DNA of 64,000 bases from Janthinobacterium sp. TND4EL3 (GTDB lineage Bacteria; Pseudomonadota; Gammaproteobacteria; Burkholderiales; Burkholderiaceae_D), in assembly GCF_900156175.1 (NCBI RefSeq), contig NZ_FTMV01000017.1, positions 62,001-126,000 on the forward strand, read 5' to 3'. Below the pieces are notes generated by a model that saw only the letters and a program-made list of their open reading frames with translations, was not told the origin of the DNA and did not search any database. The translations under genes and the position numbers were made by a program. Shown piece after piece: positions 8,317 to 17,052 of this stretch (the stretch's first letter is position 1; the number at the start of each line of letters is the position of its first letter).

Positions 8317-9438
8317 ATGAAAACCCGCACGCCCCTGCTGCGCATCACCATGATACTGGGCGCCCTGCACGCCCTGCTGGGCTGGCTGCTGCTGCCTGCG
8401 CTGCCCGTCGGCCTGGCCGGCTGGCTGGCCGGCGGCGTCGTCCTGCTGGCCTCGACCATGCTGATGCCGATGACCATCTTCGCCCGCGCCGTCACCAACG
8501 ATGCGCGCCTGGCCGACCGCCTGAGCTGGGCCGGCTCGCTGTGCATGGGCTTTTTTTCCTCGCTGTTCGTGCTCACGGTGCTGCACGCCCTGCTGCTGCT
8601 GATTCCCGCCGTGCGCCCGCATGCCCAGGCCTCCGCCGTGGCGGCGCTGGGCCTGGCGCTGCTGGCCACCGTCGTCGGCTTCATCAACGCCCGCAAGGTG
8701 GCGCGCCTGCGCCAGGTCGACGTGCCGATTACCGGCCTGCCGGCCGCCCTGCACAATTTCACCATCGTGCAGCTGAGCGACATCCACGTGGGGGCCACCA
8801 TCAAGCGTGCCTACGTGGCAGCCATCGTCGCGCGCGCCAACGGCCTGCAGGCGGACCTTATCGCCATCACGGGCGACGTCGTCGACGGCACGGTGGCGCA
8901 GCTGGGCGCGCACACGGCGCCGCTGGGCGAGCTGCGCGCGCGCCATGGCGTGTTTCTGGTGACAGGCAACCATGAATACTATTCGGGCGCCGCGCCGTGG
9001 GTGGCGGAGTTCCGCCGCCTGGGCCTGCGCGTACTGATGAACGAACATGCGGTGCTCGAACACGGCGGCGCGCGCCTGGCCGTCGCCGGCGTCACCGACT
9101 TCAATGCGGGCGCCTTCGATCCGGCCCAGAAAAGCGACCCGCAAGCGGCCATCGCCGGCGCGCCGGCCGAGATCCCCCGCATCCTGCTGGCGCACCAGCC
9201 GCGCAGCGCGCCCGAGGCCGAAGCGGCCGGCTACGACCTGCAACTGTCGGGCCACACGCACGGCGGCCAGTTCTGGCCGTGGAATCTGTTCGTGCCGCTG
9301 CAGCAGCCCTACGTGGCGGGCCTGCACCGGCAAGGCCGTTTGTGGATTTATGTCAGCCGCGGCACCGGGTACTGGGGGCCGCCGAAACGCATCGGCGCGC
9401 CGGCGGAGATTACGCTGTTGCGGCTGGTGGCGGCGTAG
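8317..9438 (+). CDS. Membrane-anchored metallophosphoesterase
   Basis: A 373-aa YkuE-like calcineurin-fold phosphoesterase. Residues 1-125 contain about four hydrophobic membrane segments. The catalytic part from 145 shows the full di-metal motif set: QLSDIHVG, GDVVDG, GNHEYY, and SGHTHGGQ near 310. The substrate is unknown; relatives include UDP-sugar or phospholipid hydrolases and enzymes of unknown role. A TATAAT box lies at 8208-8213, about 100 nt before the start. The gene converges on the next with a 3-nt gap. Confidence 0.9.
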   Translation: MKTRTPLLRITMILGALHALLGWLLLPALPVGLAGWLAGGVVLLASTMLMPMTIFARAVTNDARLADRLSWAGSLCMGFFSSLFVLTVLHALLLLIPAVRPHAQASAVAALGLALLATVVGFINARKVARLRQVDVPITGLPAALHNFTIVQLSDIHVGATIKRAYVAAIVARANGLQADLIAITGDVVDGTVAQLGAHTAPLGELRARHGVFLVTGNHEYYSGAAPWVAEFRRLGLRVLMNEHAVLEHGGARLAVAGVTDFNAGAFDPAQKSDPQAAIAGAPAEIPRILLAHQPRSAPEAEAAGYDLQLSGHTHGGQFWPWNLFVPLQQPYVAGLHRQGRLWIYVSRGTGYWGPPKRIGAPAEITLLRLVAA

Positions 9439-9441
9439 AAC

Positions 9442-10194
9442 CTAGTCGGCCCAGCTGGCCATCCAGTCCTCGAAACGCGCCACCACGGCCGGCGGATTCA
9501 AACGCGCCAGCGCGCCTTCCAGCGGCTCGCTGTCGCTGACCTCGAACAGCAGCAGATTTGCATCGCGCTCGGCGCCCGTGCCGAATACCCCTTCGGCGTC
9601 GAGCTGCGCCAGCGCCGCGATGCAGGCGTCGAACACGCCGGCGCGGAAGGTGTCAAAATCGACATCGAACGGCAGTTCGCGGTGCGCCTGCAGCAGCAGG
9701 CGGTAGGCGCTGTCGAAACAGGCGCCGCCGTCGTCGAACGCCCATTCGGCCGGGTTCCACAGCATCTCGTCACCGTATTCCGAGGCGGCCAGCGCTTCGC
9801 GGCTGTTCGCCATGCATGCTATCGTCATGGCGCTATCGTCGCTCACCAGCGCGAAAGCGTCGATGTGCTGGCCGGGATGCGCGCTGCGCACGCAGTCGAG
9901 AGCCTGGCGCGCGGCGTGCGCCACCAGGGCTTGCAGCAGCGCGAAATCGAATGTGGCCGGGTCGATGACGCTGGCGCGCGCCAAGCTGTAGCCATCGGCC
10001 AGCGCCGCCTGGCAACGGGTGGCGTAGGCGGCCTGCGCCTCGGCTTCGCTGGCGTAGTCCTTGCGCGTCGCCTCGCCCCACGTCATGGCCGCACCGCTGG
10101 CCGTCCAGACGGTCGCGCCGAACACGCGCGCTTCCCGGAAACGGGCCGCTTGACCGCCGTCAAAGGTGTAAAACAGGCTGTAATTACTATGCAT
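9442..10194 (-). CDS. DUF4303 protein with WGR-like N-terminus
   Basis: A 250-aa cytoplasmic protein of unknown function. Residues about 75-245 carry DUF4303 features: a long helix, an FALVSDDSA-like strand and the WNPAEW signature. Residues 1-70 (FYTFDGG, then TWGEATRKDY and a ..ADGY end) resemble a degenerate WGR domain, the fold found with PARP and DNA-end proteins, though the Trp-Gly-Arg triad reads Trp-Gly-Glu. Ribosome binding is weak. It converges on the metallophosphoesterase and follows the LysR gene on the same strand by 16 nt. Confidence 0.65.
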   Translation of the reverse strand: MHSNYSLFYTFDGGQAARFREARVFGATVWTASGAAMTWGEATRKDYASEAEAQAAYATRCQAALADGYSLARASVIDPATFDFALLQALVAHAARQALDCVRSAHPGQHIDAFALVSDDSAMTIACMANSREALAASEYGDEMLWNPAEWAFDDGGACFDSAYRLLLQAHRELPFDVDFDTFRAGVFDACIAALAQLDAEGVFGTGAERDANLLLFEVSDSEPLEGALARLNPPAVVARFEDWMASWAD

Positions 10195-10210
10195 GGGAAG
10201 GTCTCATCGT

Positions 10211-11134
10211 TTAATCGGCCCGCATCTGCGCGGCGAAATCGCGCTGGCGGAACTGCTCCAGCAAAAAATCGACAAACACGCGCGTCTTCGCGGGCAGCAG
10301 CTTCTTGCTGGGATAGTAAACGGACAGGGGGCCGGAATCGGCGTGCCAGCCGGGCAGCAGGCGGATCAGGGCGCCGCTGCGCAAATGGGCCAGCGCGTGC
10401 GGCATGGGCAGCAGCGCCACGCCGACGCCCATGACGGCGGCCTGCGCCATCGCGTCCGGGTCGTCGAAGATGGCGCGCGGCCGGCATTCGGCCACGCCTT
10501 CGCCGCCCTGCCCGTCGCGCAGTATCCAGCTGCGCAGGCGTCCGCTGCCGGCCGAGCGGCGCGCCACGCCGTCCAATTGCGCCAGATCCAGCGGATGCGC
10601 GGGCATGCGTTTCCCCTGCATGAAGGCGGGCGACGCCGTGGCGACGACGTGGGCGTGGCCCAGCTCGCGCGCCACCACGCCGGGCGTGAGCTCAATGCCG
10701 CCGCCGATGGCGACATCGAACCCCTCGCCGATCAAATCCACTTGTCGGTTGTCGAAATGGCAGTCGGGAACGACGCCCGGGTAGCGCGCGATGAACTCGC
10801 CCAGCAGCGGCACCACGTAACTGCGCCCGAACGACGGCGCCATGCTGATTTTCAGGACGCCGGCCGGCTGGCCGCCCTCTTCCGCCACGCCGGCAATCGC
10901 CTCGCGCAGGGTCGTCAGGGCGCCGCCTATCTGCTGCAGAAAGCGCTCGCCCCCTTCCGTCAGGGTCAGGCGGCGCGTGCTGCGCTGGAACAGGCGCAGG
11001 CCCAGGCTCGCTTCCAGCCGCGCCACGTTCTTGCTGACGGCCGCCGGCGTCAGTCCCAGGCGGCGCGCGGCCGCCGAAAAGCTGCCCAGTTCGGCAGACA
11101 GCACAAACGATTGCAAATGATTGAGGGCGTCCAT
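10211..11134 (-). CDS. LysR-family transcriptional regulator
   Basis: A 307-aa regulator with an N-terminal winged HTH (residues 3-62; FSAAARRLGLTPAAVSKNVARLE) and a periplasmic-binding-protein-like effector domain from about 90. It is divergent from the SDR gene at 11259 with 124 bp between the starts, the usual layout for a LysR protein controlling its neighbour. The effector domain ends in the lysine-rich PSKKLLPAKTRVFVDFL pattern typical of the CrgA/DmlR-like group. Confidence 0.93.
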   Translation of the reverse strand: MDALNHLQSFVLSAELGSFSAAARRLGLTPAAVSKNVARLEASLGLRLFQRSTRRLTLTEGGERFLQQIGGALTTLREAIAGVAEEGGQPAGVLKISMAPSFGRSYVVPLLGEFIARYPGVVPDCHFDNRQVDLIGEGFDVAIGGGIELTPGVVARELGHAHVVATASPAFMQGKRMPAHPLDLAQLDGVARRSAGSGRLRSWILRDGQGGEGVAECRPRAIFDDPDAMAQAAVMGVGVALLPMPHALAHLRSGALIRLLPGWHADSGPLSVYYPSKKLLPAKTRVFVDFLLEQFRQRDFAAQMRAD

Positions 11135-11258
11135 GCGCCTATTCTACCCGCTCATTTGATACTTATAGTTGAAATTGATTGTAGCGATTCATGGCTACCG
11201 CACAGGCAATGCATGGCCGATACTGGCTGCATCTTCTCTACCACACAGAAAGCCCATC

Positions 11259-12023
11259 ATGCAAACCCAAGCCATCATCGCCTCCCGTCCGCTGCACGAC
11301 AAGATCGCCTTTGTGACGGGCGGCTCGCGCGGCATCGGCGCCGCCATCGTGCGCCGCCTGGCCAGCCAGGGCGCCACTGTCGTCTTCACCTATCAAAGCT
11401 CGACCGCCGAAGCGCAGGCGCTGGCGGCCACGGTGGAGGCGGCCGGCGGCAAGGCGCAGGGCGTGCAAGCCGATGCGGCCGACGCCGCGGCCCTGACGGC
11501 CGCCATCGCCAAGGTGGCGGCGCAGTTCGGCCGCCTCGATATCCTCGTCAACAATGCGGGCGTGTTCCTGCCCGGCGCCATTGACGATTTTTCGCTGGCG
11601 GACTTCGACAAGACGATCGCCGTCAACGTGCGGGCCGTCTTCGTCGCCATCAAGGCGGCCGTGCCGCACATGCAGGCGGGCGGGCGCATCATCAACATCG
11701 GCAGCACGAATGCGCACCGCATGCCGTTCGGCGGCGCGGCCGCCTACGCGATGAGCAAATCGGCGCTGATCGGCCTGACGCAGGGCCTGTCGCGCGACCT
11801 GGGACCGCGCGGCATCACCATCAACAACGTCGAACCGGGCCCTGTCGCCACCGACATGAATCCGCCCACGGGCGACTTCGCGGACCTGATGCACGGCCTG
11901 ATGGCCTTGCCCCGCCACGGCACGGCCGAGGAAATCGCCGGCATGGTGGCTTACCTGGCCAGCGCGGAAGCGGCCTTCGTCACGGGCGCGGGGCTGAAGA
12001 TCGACGGCGGCTTCGCGGCATAA
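11259..12023 (+). CDS. SDR-family NAD(P)-dependent oxidoreductase
   Basis: A 254-aa classical short-chain dehydrogenase. The cofactor motif is TGGSRGIG, followed by NNAG, the catalytic serine in NIGST, and Tyr-x-x-x-Lys in AYAMSK. A C-terminal DGGFAA ends the fold. The reading frame is open to 11169, but the ATG at 11259 gives the standard N-terminus. The substrate cannot be told from sequence. It is divergent from the LysR gene, its likely regulator, and ends at a strong hairpin. Confidence 0.92.
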   Translation: MQTQAIIASRPLHDKIAFVTGGSRGIGAAIVRRLASQGATVVFTYQSSTAEAQALAATVEAAGGKAQGVQADAADAAALTAAIAKVAAQFGRLDILVNNAGVFLPGAIDDFSLADFDKTIAVNVRAVFVAIKAAVPHMQAGGRIINIGSTNAHRMPFGGAAAYAMSKSALIGLTQGLSRDLGPRGITINNVEPGPVATDMNPPTGDFADLMHGLMALPRHGTAEEIAGMVAYLASAEAAFVTGAGLKIDGGFAA

Positions 12024-12028
12024 GAAAA

Positions 12029-12054
12029 GGGGCCAGACTCTCCAGTCTGGCCCC
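12029..12054. terminator. Intergenic hairpin between convergent genes
   Basis: A perfect 11-bp stem (GGGGCCAGACT / AGTCTGGCCCC) with a CTCC loop lies between the SDR stop and the cytochrome c stop. There is no T tract on either side, so it may act as a bidirectional structural terminator or mRNA-end protector. Confidence 0.6.
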
Positions 12055-12075
12055 GGCCTTTGCCATCGCTTGCAG

Positions 12076-13488
12076 TTATGCGCCCTTGCGCCGGCGTCCG
12101 CGCCACCACAGCAGCAAGGCCAGCAGCACCAGCACGCCGACGATGATGGCGGCGCGGGCCAGGCCGATCAGGTTCGACGGTGCCCCGCCGTTGCGCAGGG
12201 TCGTCACCTGTTCCGCCGTCACCTTGACGTCAGGATTGCCGTACATCTTCTGCACGTAATTGCCCAGGGTGACGATCTGCTCGTCCGACAAGGTCTGGCG
12301 GAAGGCGGGCATGACGTGGCTTGCAGCCTGGCCCGCGGCATGACGCCCCTTGCCGTCCGGCCGCTCCACCCCATCGAGTATCGCCATCACCAGGTTGTTG
12401 CTGTTGCTGCGGCCCGTTACCGAGTTGTGGAACAGCGGCGGCAGGCTGCCGTCGAAACTGCCCTCGCCCCGGGCCTGGTGGCAGCTGGCGCACTGTGCAT
12501 CGTACAGCTGCGCGCCCGACATCTTGTTCAGGTTTTGCGGCAGCGCCACGCCGCGGATGGCAGCGAGGTCATCGCCCGCCTGACCCCATTGCGTCACGGG
12601 CTTGGTGTCGGCCTTGTCGCGGATGGCCGGCACGCTCTTGACGTAGTGCGCGATGGCGTTCAGGTCCGCGTCGCTCAGGTGCCGCAAGCTATGGTCGATG
12701 GCTTCGGCCATCGGTCCCGCCGCCTGCGCCTTGCCGGCCGCGCGGCCCGTGCGCAGGTAGTCGACCAGCTCCTGCTGGCTCCAGCCGCCCACGCCGCTGT
12801 TGACGTCCGAGCTGATGTTCGGCGCAAACCAGGTACCCAGGTCCGCGCCGCCCAGCTGTTTCGACAGCTGCTCGGCCATCAGCGCATTGCGCGGCGTGTG
12901 GCAGGTGCTGCAGTGGGCCAGGCCCTGCGCCAGGTAGGCGCCGCGGTTCCACTCCATGCTCTTGGCCGTATCGGCGACGAACGGCTTTGTGTCGAGGAAC
13001 AGCCAGTTCCAGCCCGCCATCGACAGGCGGATGTTGAACGGGAACGGCAAGTCCGTCTTTTGCGCCGGCGCCGTGTCCACGGCCTCCACGCCATGCATGA
13101 AGTAGTCGTACAGGGCCGCCGTGTCCGCGTCCGTCACCCTGGCGTAGGCCGTATAGGGCATGGCCGGATACAGGTTGGCGCCGTCGGCGCGCACGCCATG
13201 GCGCACGGCGTCGGAAAACTGCTTGAGCGTGTACTTGCCGATGCCGTGCGTGGCCGATGGCGTGATGTTGGTGGCAACGATGGCGCCCAGCGGCGTGGCC
13301 AGGGCCAGGCCGCCCGCCATCGGTTTGCCGCCCGGCACGCTATGGCAGGCGATGCAGTCACCGGCCGTGGCCAGGTAGCGGCCACGCTCGATGGACTGCG
13401 CATCGGCGCCAGGAGCTTGCGCCGCCAGCACGGGCAAGGCCAGGGACAGCAAGGCGACGCCGGCCGCCATTCTGAAGGTCGCCATCAT
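12076..13488 (-). CDS. Tri-heme cytochrome c subunit of membrane sugar/alcohol dehydrogenase
   Basis: A 470-aa exported electron carrier. It has a Sec signal peptide (about 1-23) and three CXXCH haem sites at 45-49 (CIACH), 193-197 (CSTCH) and 333-337 (CASCH). A single C-terminal membrane anchor (about 440-462) is followed by an Arg/Lys tail. This layout matches the cytochrome subunits of gluconate, fructose and sorbitol dehydrogenases, which pass electrons to ubiquinone. The start ATGATG overlaps the stop of the GMC gene as ATGA. It is the last gene of the three-subunit set. Confidence 0.92.
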   Translation of the reverse strand: MMATFRMAAGVALLSLALPVLAAQAPGADAQSIERGRYLATAGDCIACHSVPGGKPMAGGLALATPLGAIVATNITPSATHGIGKYTLKQFSDAVRHGVRADGANLYPAMPYTAYARVTDADTAALYDYFMHGVEAVDTAPAQKTDLPFPFNIRLSMAGWNWLFLDTKPFVADTAKSMEWNRGAYLAQGLAHCSTCHTPRNALMAEQLSKQLGGADLGTWFAPNISSDVNSGVGGWSQQELVDYLRTGRAAGKAQAAGPMAEAIDHSLRHLSDADLNAIAHYVKSVPAIRDKADTKPVTQWGQAGDDLAAIRGVALPQNLNKMSGAQLYDAQCASCHQARGEGSFDGSLPPLFHNSVTGRSNSNNLVMAILDGVERPDGKGRHAAGQAASHVMPAFRQTLSDEQIVTLGNYVQKMYGNPDVKVTAEQVTTLRNGGAPSNLIGLARAAIIVGVLVLLALLLWWRGRRRKGA

Positions 13489-15095
13489 GCCGCTCCTCCC
13501 TGTTGTTCGTCGAGGATGTGCTTGACGGTGCGCAAGGCCACGGCCAGGCCGTTTTCCGTCGAGTTGCAGGTGCCGGACGTGGGCAGCACGCCCGTGCTGC
13601 ACAGGAACAGGTTGGCATGGTCGAAGGTGCGGCCCCACTGGTCGCACACGGCCTTGGTGGGATCGGAACCCATCGACAGGGTGCCGCAGATGTGCTGGTT
13701 GTTGGCAAACACGCCTTCCTTGCTGTGGCGCAAGTTGGTGCCGCCCATCAACCTGGCGATCTGCTCGAAATCCTGCTTCGAGCGCTCGTGGCCCCGCTTG
13801 GTGTAGTCGTCGATCGCATAGTGCGCCTGCGGTTTGGGGATGCCCATGGCATCTTTTTCGCTGCTGAGCGCGATGCGGTTTTCCGGGTTCGGCAGCACTT
13901 CCAGCACGTTTTTCAGGCTCATTTCGCGCGCCGAGCGGAAACGCAGCTGCTGTTCGAATTCCTCGCCGAAGACGCCCTTGCCGATCAGCTCCTTGGTCGC
14001 GCCATCGACGCGCGAGATGTTCGTGAAGTCCAGGCGGTACGGCGAATGCTGGCTGCGGAAGTCGCCATCGCGCATGGTATTGATGGAATTGGGGCTTTGC
14101 GGGCCCCGGCCCAGCCACAGGTCTTCATCGGCGTCGAAGGTGATCGAGGTGCTCGGGTGGTCCATCAGGTTGCGGCCCACCATGTCGCTGCTGTTGGCCA
14201 GGCCGTTCGGGTATTTGTCCGAGGCGGAAACGAGCAGCAAACGGGGGCTTTCGATGCCGTTGGCGGCCAGGATGAAGGTCTTGGCCGTGACCCGGTGGCT
14301 GTTCTTGTCCACGTCGTAGTACAGGGCGGCCGTGATGCGGCCCTGCGCGTCGTGTTCCAGCTTGTAGACGTTGGCATTGCAGACGATCTTCACGCCGGCC
14401 GCTTCCGCCTGCTGCGCGGCGATGCCGCCGTGGTATTGCGCATCGATGGGGCAGATCGGTTGGCAGCTGTTGTTGCCGCAGCAGGCCGGGCGGCCGTCGT
14501 AGCTGACGCTGTTGCGCGCCACCGTGTTGCCGACCACCTTGAACGAGGGGTCGAGGCGTTCGCGGATGCGGCGCATGGCGTACGGCTCCGTCACGGAATC
14601 CATCGGGAAGGCCTGCTTGCGCGGCGAACCCGTGTTGTCGGCGCCGGAGACGCCCATGATCTCTTCCGCTTCCTGGTAGAACGGCTCCAGGTCTTCATAG
14701 CTGATGGGCCAGTCGACGCCCACGCCGTACAAGGTGTGGATGCGGAAGTCGTTCGGCACGTTGCGCCAGGCCTGCGCGGCCCAGTGCCACGAGGTGCCGC
14801 CGAACTGGCGGATGTATTCGGCCGGATACGGATACGGGCCGGCCTGCACCAGGTAGCCGTTGTCCTTGGGCTGGTAGATCGGGTGCGGCGCCGTGGCGAC
14901 GGACGGATACGGCGACATCCAGTCGCTGCGGCGCGTCGTGTTGCGGAAACGGGCGACGATTTCGCCGCGCGACACGCGCGGGCCCGCTTCCAGGATCAGC
15001 ACCGAGGCGCCCGCCAGCGCCAGCTTGCGCGCGGCCAGCGAGCCGATGATGCCGGAGCCGATCACGAGGTAATCGGCGGAGAGTTCTTCAGCCAT
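13485..15095 (-). CDS. GMC-family FAD dehydrogenase large subunit (gluconate/fructose/sorbitol type)
   Basis: A 536-aa catalytic subunit. The FAD-binding GSGIIGS motif is near residue 13, GGTSWHW near 100, and a Cys cluster (CCGNNSCQPICP, about 205-216) matches the 3Fe-4S site of fructose dehydrogenase-type enzymes. The GMC C-terminal region has HICGTLSMG and NSTENGLAVA. It has no signal peptide and is expected to be exported with the Tat-type small subunit encoded just upstream. Substrate (polyol, ketose or aldonate) cannot be fixed from sequence. Operon order is small, large, cytochrome c. Confidence 0.92.
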   Translation of the reverse strand: MAEELSADYLVIGSGIIGSLAARKLALAGASVLILEAGPRVSRGEIVARFRNTTRRSDWMSPYPSVATAPHPIYQPKDNGYLVQAGPYPYPAEYIRQFGGTSWHWAAQAWRNVPNDFRIHTLYGVGVDWPISYEDLEPFYQEAEEIMGVSGADNTGSPRKQAFPMDSVTEPYAMRRIRERLDPSFKVVGNTVARNSVSYDGRPACCGNNSCQPICPIDAQYHGGIAAQQAEAAGVKIVCNANVYKLEHDAQGRITAALYYDVDKNSHRVTAKTFILAANGIESPRLLLVSASDKYPNGLANSSDMVGRNLMDHPSTSITFDADEDLWLGRGPQSPNSINTMRDGDFRSQHSPYRLDFTNISRVDGATKELIGKGVFGEEFEQQLRFRSAREMSLKNVLEVLPNPENRIALSSEKDAMGIPKPQAHYAIDDYTKRGHERSKQDFEQIARLMGGTNLRHSKEGVFANNQHICGTLSMGSDPTKAVCDQWGRTFDHANLFLCSTGVLPTSGTCNSTENGLAVALRTVKHILDEQQGGAA

Positions 15096-15104
15096 GATGG
15101 CTCC

Positions 15105-15629
15105 TTAAATTGGTTTTCTGGCCCAGCTGCCGTAGGCGCCGTAGGAATACGTGGGGGGTTTCAGCACGTCGGCCACGACGGCCGCGTTCAGCGCCTGCTC
15201 GTAGGCGACGCAGACGGCCGCCTCGCCCGTGCCGACGATGCCCAGGTACCAGGCGCTGGCGATCTGGCGCGGCAGGGCCGCCAGCGGCGACTGGGCGGGA
15301 GCGAGCGCATCGAGCGCTTCCTGCAGGCCGGCCGCCTGCAAGCCCTGCGCATTGATCAGGGCCAGCAGTGCCCGTACGTTCGCCGGGAAGGCGGCGTCCT
15401 GCGCCACCAGCGCCTCATACAGCCGTTTGGCCAGCACGGGGTCGAGCACCTGGCGTCCGACCAGCATGGCCGACACGCCCAGGAAGGCGCCCTGCTCCGC
15501 ATTGGCGACCGGTTCGGCCAGCGCCCAGGGAATCAGCGCCGCGGCCGAAGCCGACAGCAAGCCGGCCAGCACCATGCGGCGGCCGGGATTCAGGGGGCCG
15601 CGGCCCTCCTTGTTATGTGTAGCGTCCAA
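15105..15629 (-). CDS. Sugar dehydrogenase small subunit with Tat signal
   Basis: A 174-aa subunit of the sorbitol/fructose/gluconate dehydrogenase family (gamma-type). It has a twin-arginine signal (GRRMVLAGLL then AAALIPWALA) and the family's C-terminal GTGEAAVCVAYEQAL and YSYGAYGSWARKP. The small subunit carries the Tat signal that exports the FAD subunit. The start is placed at the TTG at 15629 because GGGAG sits 6 nt before it; a TTG at 15653 lacks this. It ends 9 nt before the GMC gene and starts 28 nt after the porin. Confidence 0.85.
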   Translation of the reverse strand: MDATHNKEGRGPLNPGRRMVLAGLLSASAAALIPWALAEPVANAEQGAFLGVSAMLVGRQVLDPVLAKRLYEALVAQDAAFPANVRALLALINAQGLQAAGLQEALDALAPAQSPLAALPRQIASAWYLGIVGTGEAAVCVAYEQALNAAVVADVLKPPTYSYGAYGSWARKPI

Positions 15630-15657
15630 TTGAAGCTCCCGTGAGTTCAGCAACCGT

Positions 15658-16824
15658 TCAGAAAGAATGCTTGAGACCGACCATCAGCACCGTCTGGCCG
15701 CCGTTCGACGACGGCGTGCCGTTTTGCGAATCGCCCACCGAGGCGACGGCGCCGACGACGGCGCCATCCAGGCCCAGGGTCTGGCCGCGCGCCAGCTGGC
15801 GCGCTTCGATCAGGTAGACGGCCGTGCGCTTGGACAGCGCATAATTCTGCTCGAACGACAGCTGGCGGTAGCGCGCGCGGTCGGCGATGCCGTTGGCGCG
15901 GCTGGCGTAGGTGTCGCTGTAGCCGGCGCTCAGGAACCACTGCGGCGTCCACTGGTAGCTGGCAATCAGGCCGGCCGTGTTGAAGATGGCCGTGTCGCGG
16001 AAGGTGGAATGGCTGCCCGGCTGGTATTGCACGTTGCTGGCGTTGGCGCCCACCATCCACTTGCCCATCGTGTAGCGCGCGCTGGCGGCGATGAATTCGA
16101 TGCTGTCGGCCGAGGCATAGCCCTGGTTGATGGCGGAAATGCCGAAGCTGGCAGAGGCATTGTTGCTCCAGCCCATGGCATTTTCGCCATTTTTCAGTTT
16201 CAGGTAGCCGAGCGCGAATTCGGCCGGCGAGGTGCTGTACTTGACGGCGGCGCTGACGCTGCTGCCCGCGGCATTGCCGTCGGCCGCTTCGCCAAAGCCG
16301 TACTGCGCGCTGGCCTGCAAGCCGCGCCACGCTGGCATGCTGTAGGTGACGGAATTGCTGATGCGCACGGTGGTGTCGAGGCCGTCGATATCGCCGGGAT
16401 GCGCGCCCGTGGCGCCCGTCAAGACATTGCTTGACGCCAGGGAACCGACCAGCAGGTAATACGGCGTGTACTGGCGGCCGGCCGTCAGGGTGCCGTAGGC
16501 TGTCGATTGCAGGCCCACGTAAGCCTGGCGGTTGAACAGGGAGCTGGCGGAACTTTGCGCGCCCGTGTCGCTTTCAAAGCCGTTTTCCAGCAGGAACAGC
16601 GCCTTCAGGTCGCCGCCCAGGTCTTCCACGCCCTGGAAACCGATCTTGCTGGCAGACAAGTTACCGCTGCGCATGTAGGTGTTCGACTTGCCGCCCTGGT
16701 TGCTCGCGTAGGCGGTGGCCGCATCGACCACGCCGTAGATGGTGACATTGCCTTGGGCGCAAACGTTTGCGCCGATGAGCGTGGAGACGGCCAGCGCCGC
16801 AGCGCGCATGCTAGTAGTGTTCAT
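15658..16824 (-). CDS. Gram-negative trimeric porin (Burkholderiales type)
   Basis: A 388-aa outer-membrane beta-barrel. The signal peptide ends at NVCAQG, and the first strands read NVTIYGVVDA with the SKIGFQGVEDLGGDLKA signature of the OmpC-like porin_4 family. It ends in a C-terminal phenylalanine (GLKHSF), the BAM recognition signal. It is the first gene before the dehydrogenase set, so it likely brings the sugar substrate into the periplasm. A promoter and an FNR box lie just upstream. Confidence 0.93.
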   Translation of the reverse strand: MNTTSMRAAALAVSTLIGANVCAQGNVTIYGVVDAATAYASNQGGKSNTYMRSGNLSASKIGFQGVEDLGGDLKALFLLENGFESDTGAQSSASSLFNRQAYVGLQSTAYGTLTAGRQYTPYYLLVGSLASSNVLTGATGAHPGDIDGLDTTVRISNSVTYSMPAWRGLQASAQYGFGEAADGNAAGSSVSAAVKYSTSPAEFALGYLKLKNGENAMGWSNNASASFGISAINQGYASADSIEFIAASARYTMGKWMVGANASNVQYQPGSHSTFRDTAIFNTAGLIASYQWTPQWFLSAGYSDTYASRANGIADRARYRQLSFEQNYALSKRTAVYLIEARQLARGQTLGLDGAVVGAVASVGDSQNGTPSSNGGQTVLMVGLKHSF

Positions 16825-16944
16825 TTTTTTCCTGACTTTCCTGTTTTATTGTACGCCCGCCAAGTATTTCCGCCGTGATCAGGCAATACCGGCTGTAGCG
16901 CCGCGTCGCCGCCCTATCCGTGATGGGGGCACCCGCTGTTCTCC

Positions 16945-16958
16945 TTGATCTGGATCAA
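16945..16958. promoter_or_regulatory. Perfect FNR/Anr box
   Basis: TTGATCTGGATCAA is an exact match to the TTGAT-N4-ATCAA consensus of FNR, Anr and Fnr-like oxygen regulators. It lies 121-134 bp before the porin start and just downstream of the predicted -10 box, a position that favours repression. If a different promoter is used, activation remains possible. Confidence 0.7.
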
Positions 16959-16967
16959 GTGTGGCAA

Positions 16968-16995
16968 ATTATACGCTTATTTACTCACATGTAAG
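16968..16995 (-). promoter_or_regulatory. Sigma70-like promoter for the porin-dehydrogenase operon
   Basis: On the minus strand a perfect TATAAT lies at 16973-16968. It is preceded after 16 nt by CTTACA (4 of 6 to TTGACA) at 16995-16990. The predicted transcript starts near 16961, giving a leader of about 137 nt that begins in the FNR box. Confidence 0.5.
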
Positions 16996-17012
16996 TGATT
17001 GACTGTAAGGCG

Positions 17013-17052
17013 TAGTCTTATAGCAAAACATTGATTAGTCTTCTAGCAAAAC
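17013..17052. repeat. Two 17-bp direct repeats
   Basis: Copies at 17013-17029 and 17036-17052 read TAGTCTTATAGCAAAAC and TAGTCTTCTAGCAAAAC, identical at 16 of 17 positions and 23 bp apart. They lie upstream of the porin promoter and may be tandem regulator sites. Confidence 0.6.

Noticed and set aside
12070-15644. Long plus-strand frames opposite the cytochrome c and GMC genes
   Set aside because: Mirror frames of well-supported genes; composition is typical of antisense translation and no domain can be seen.
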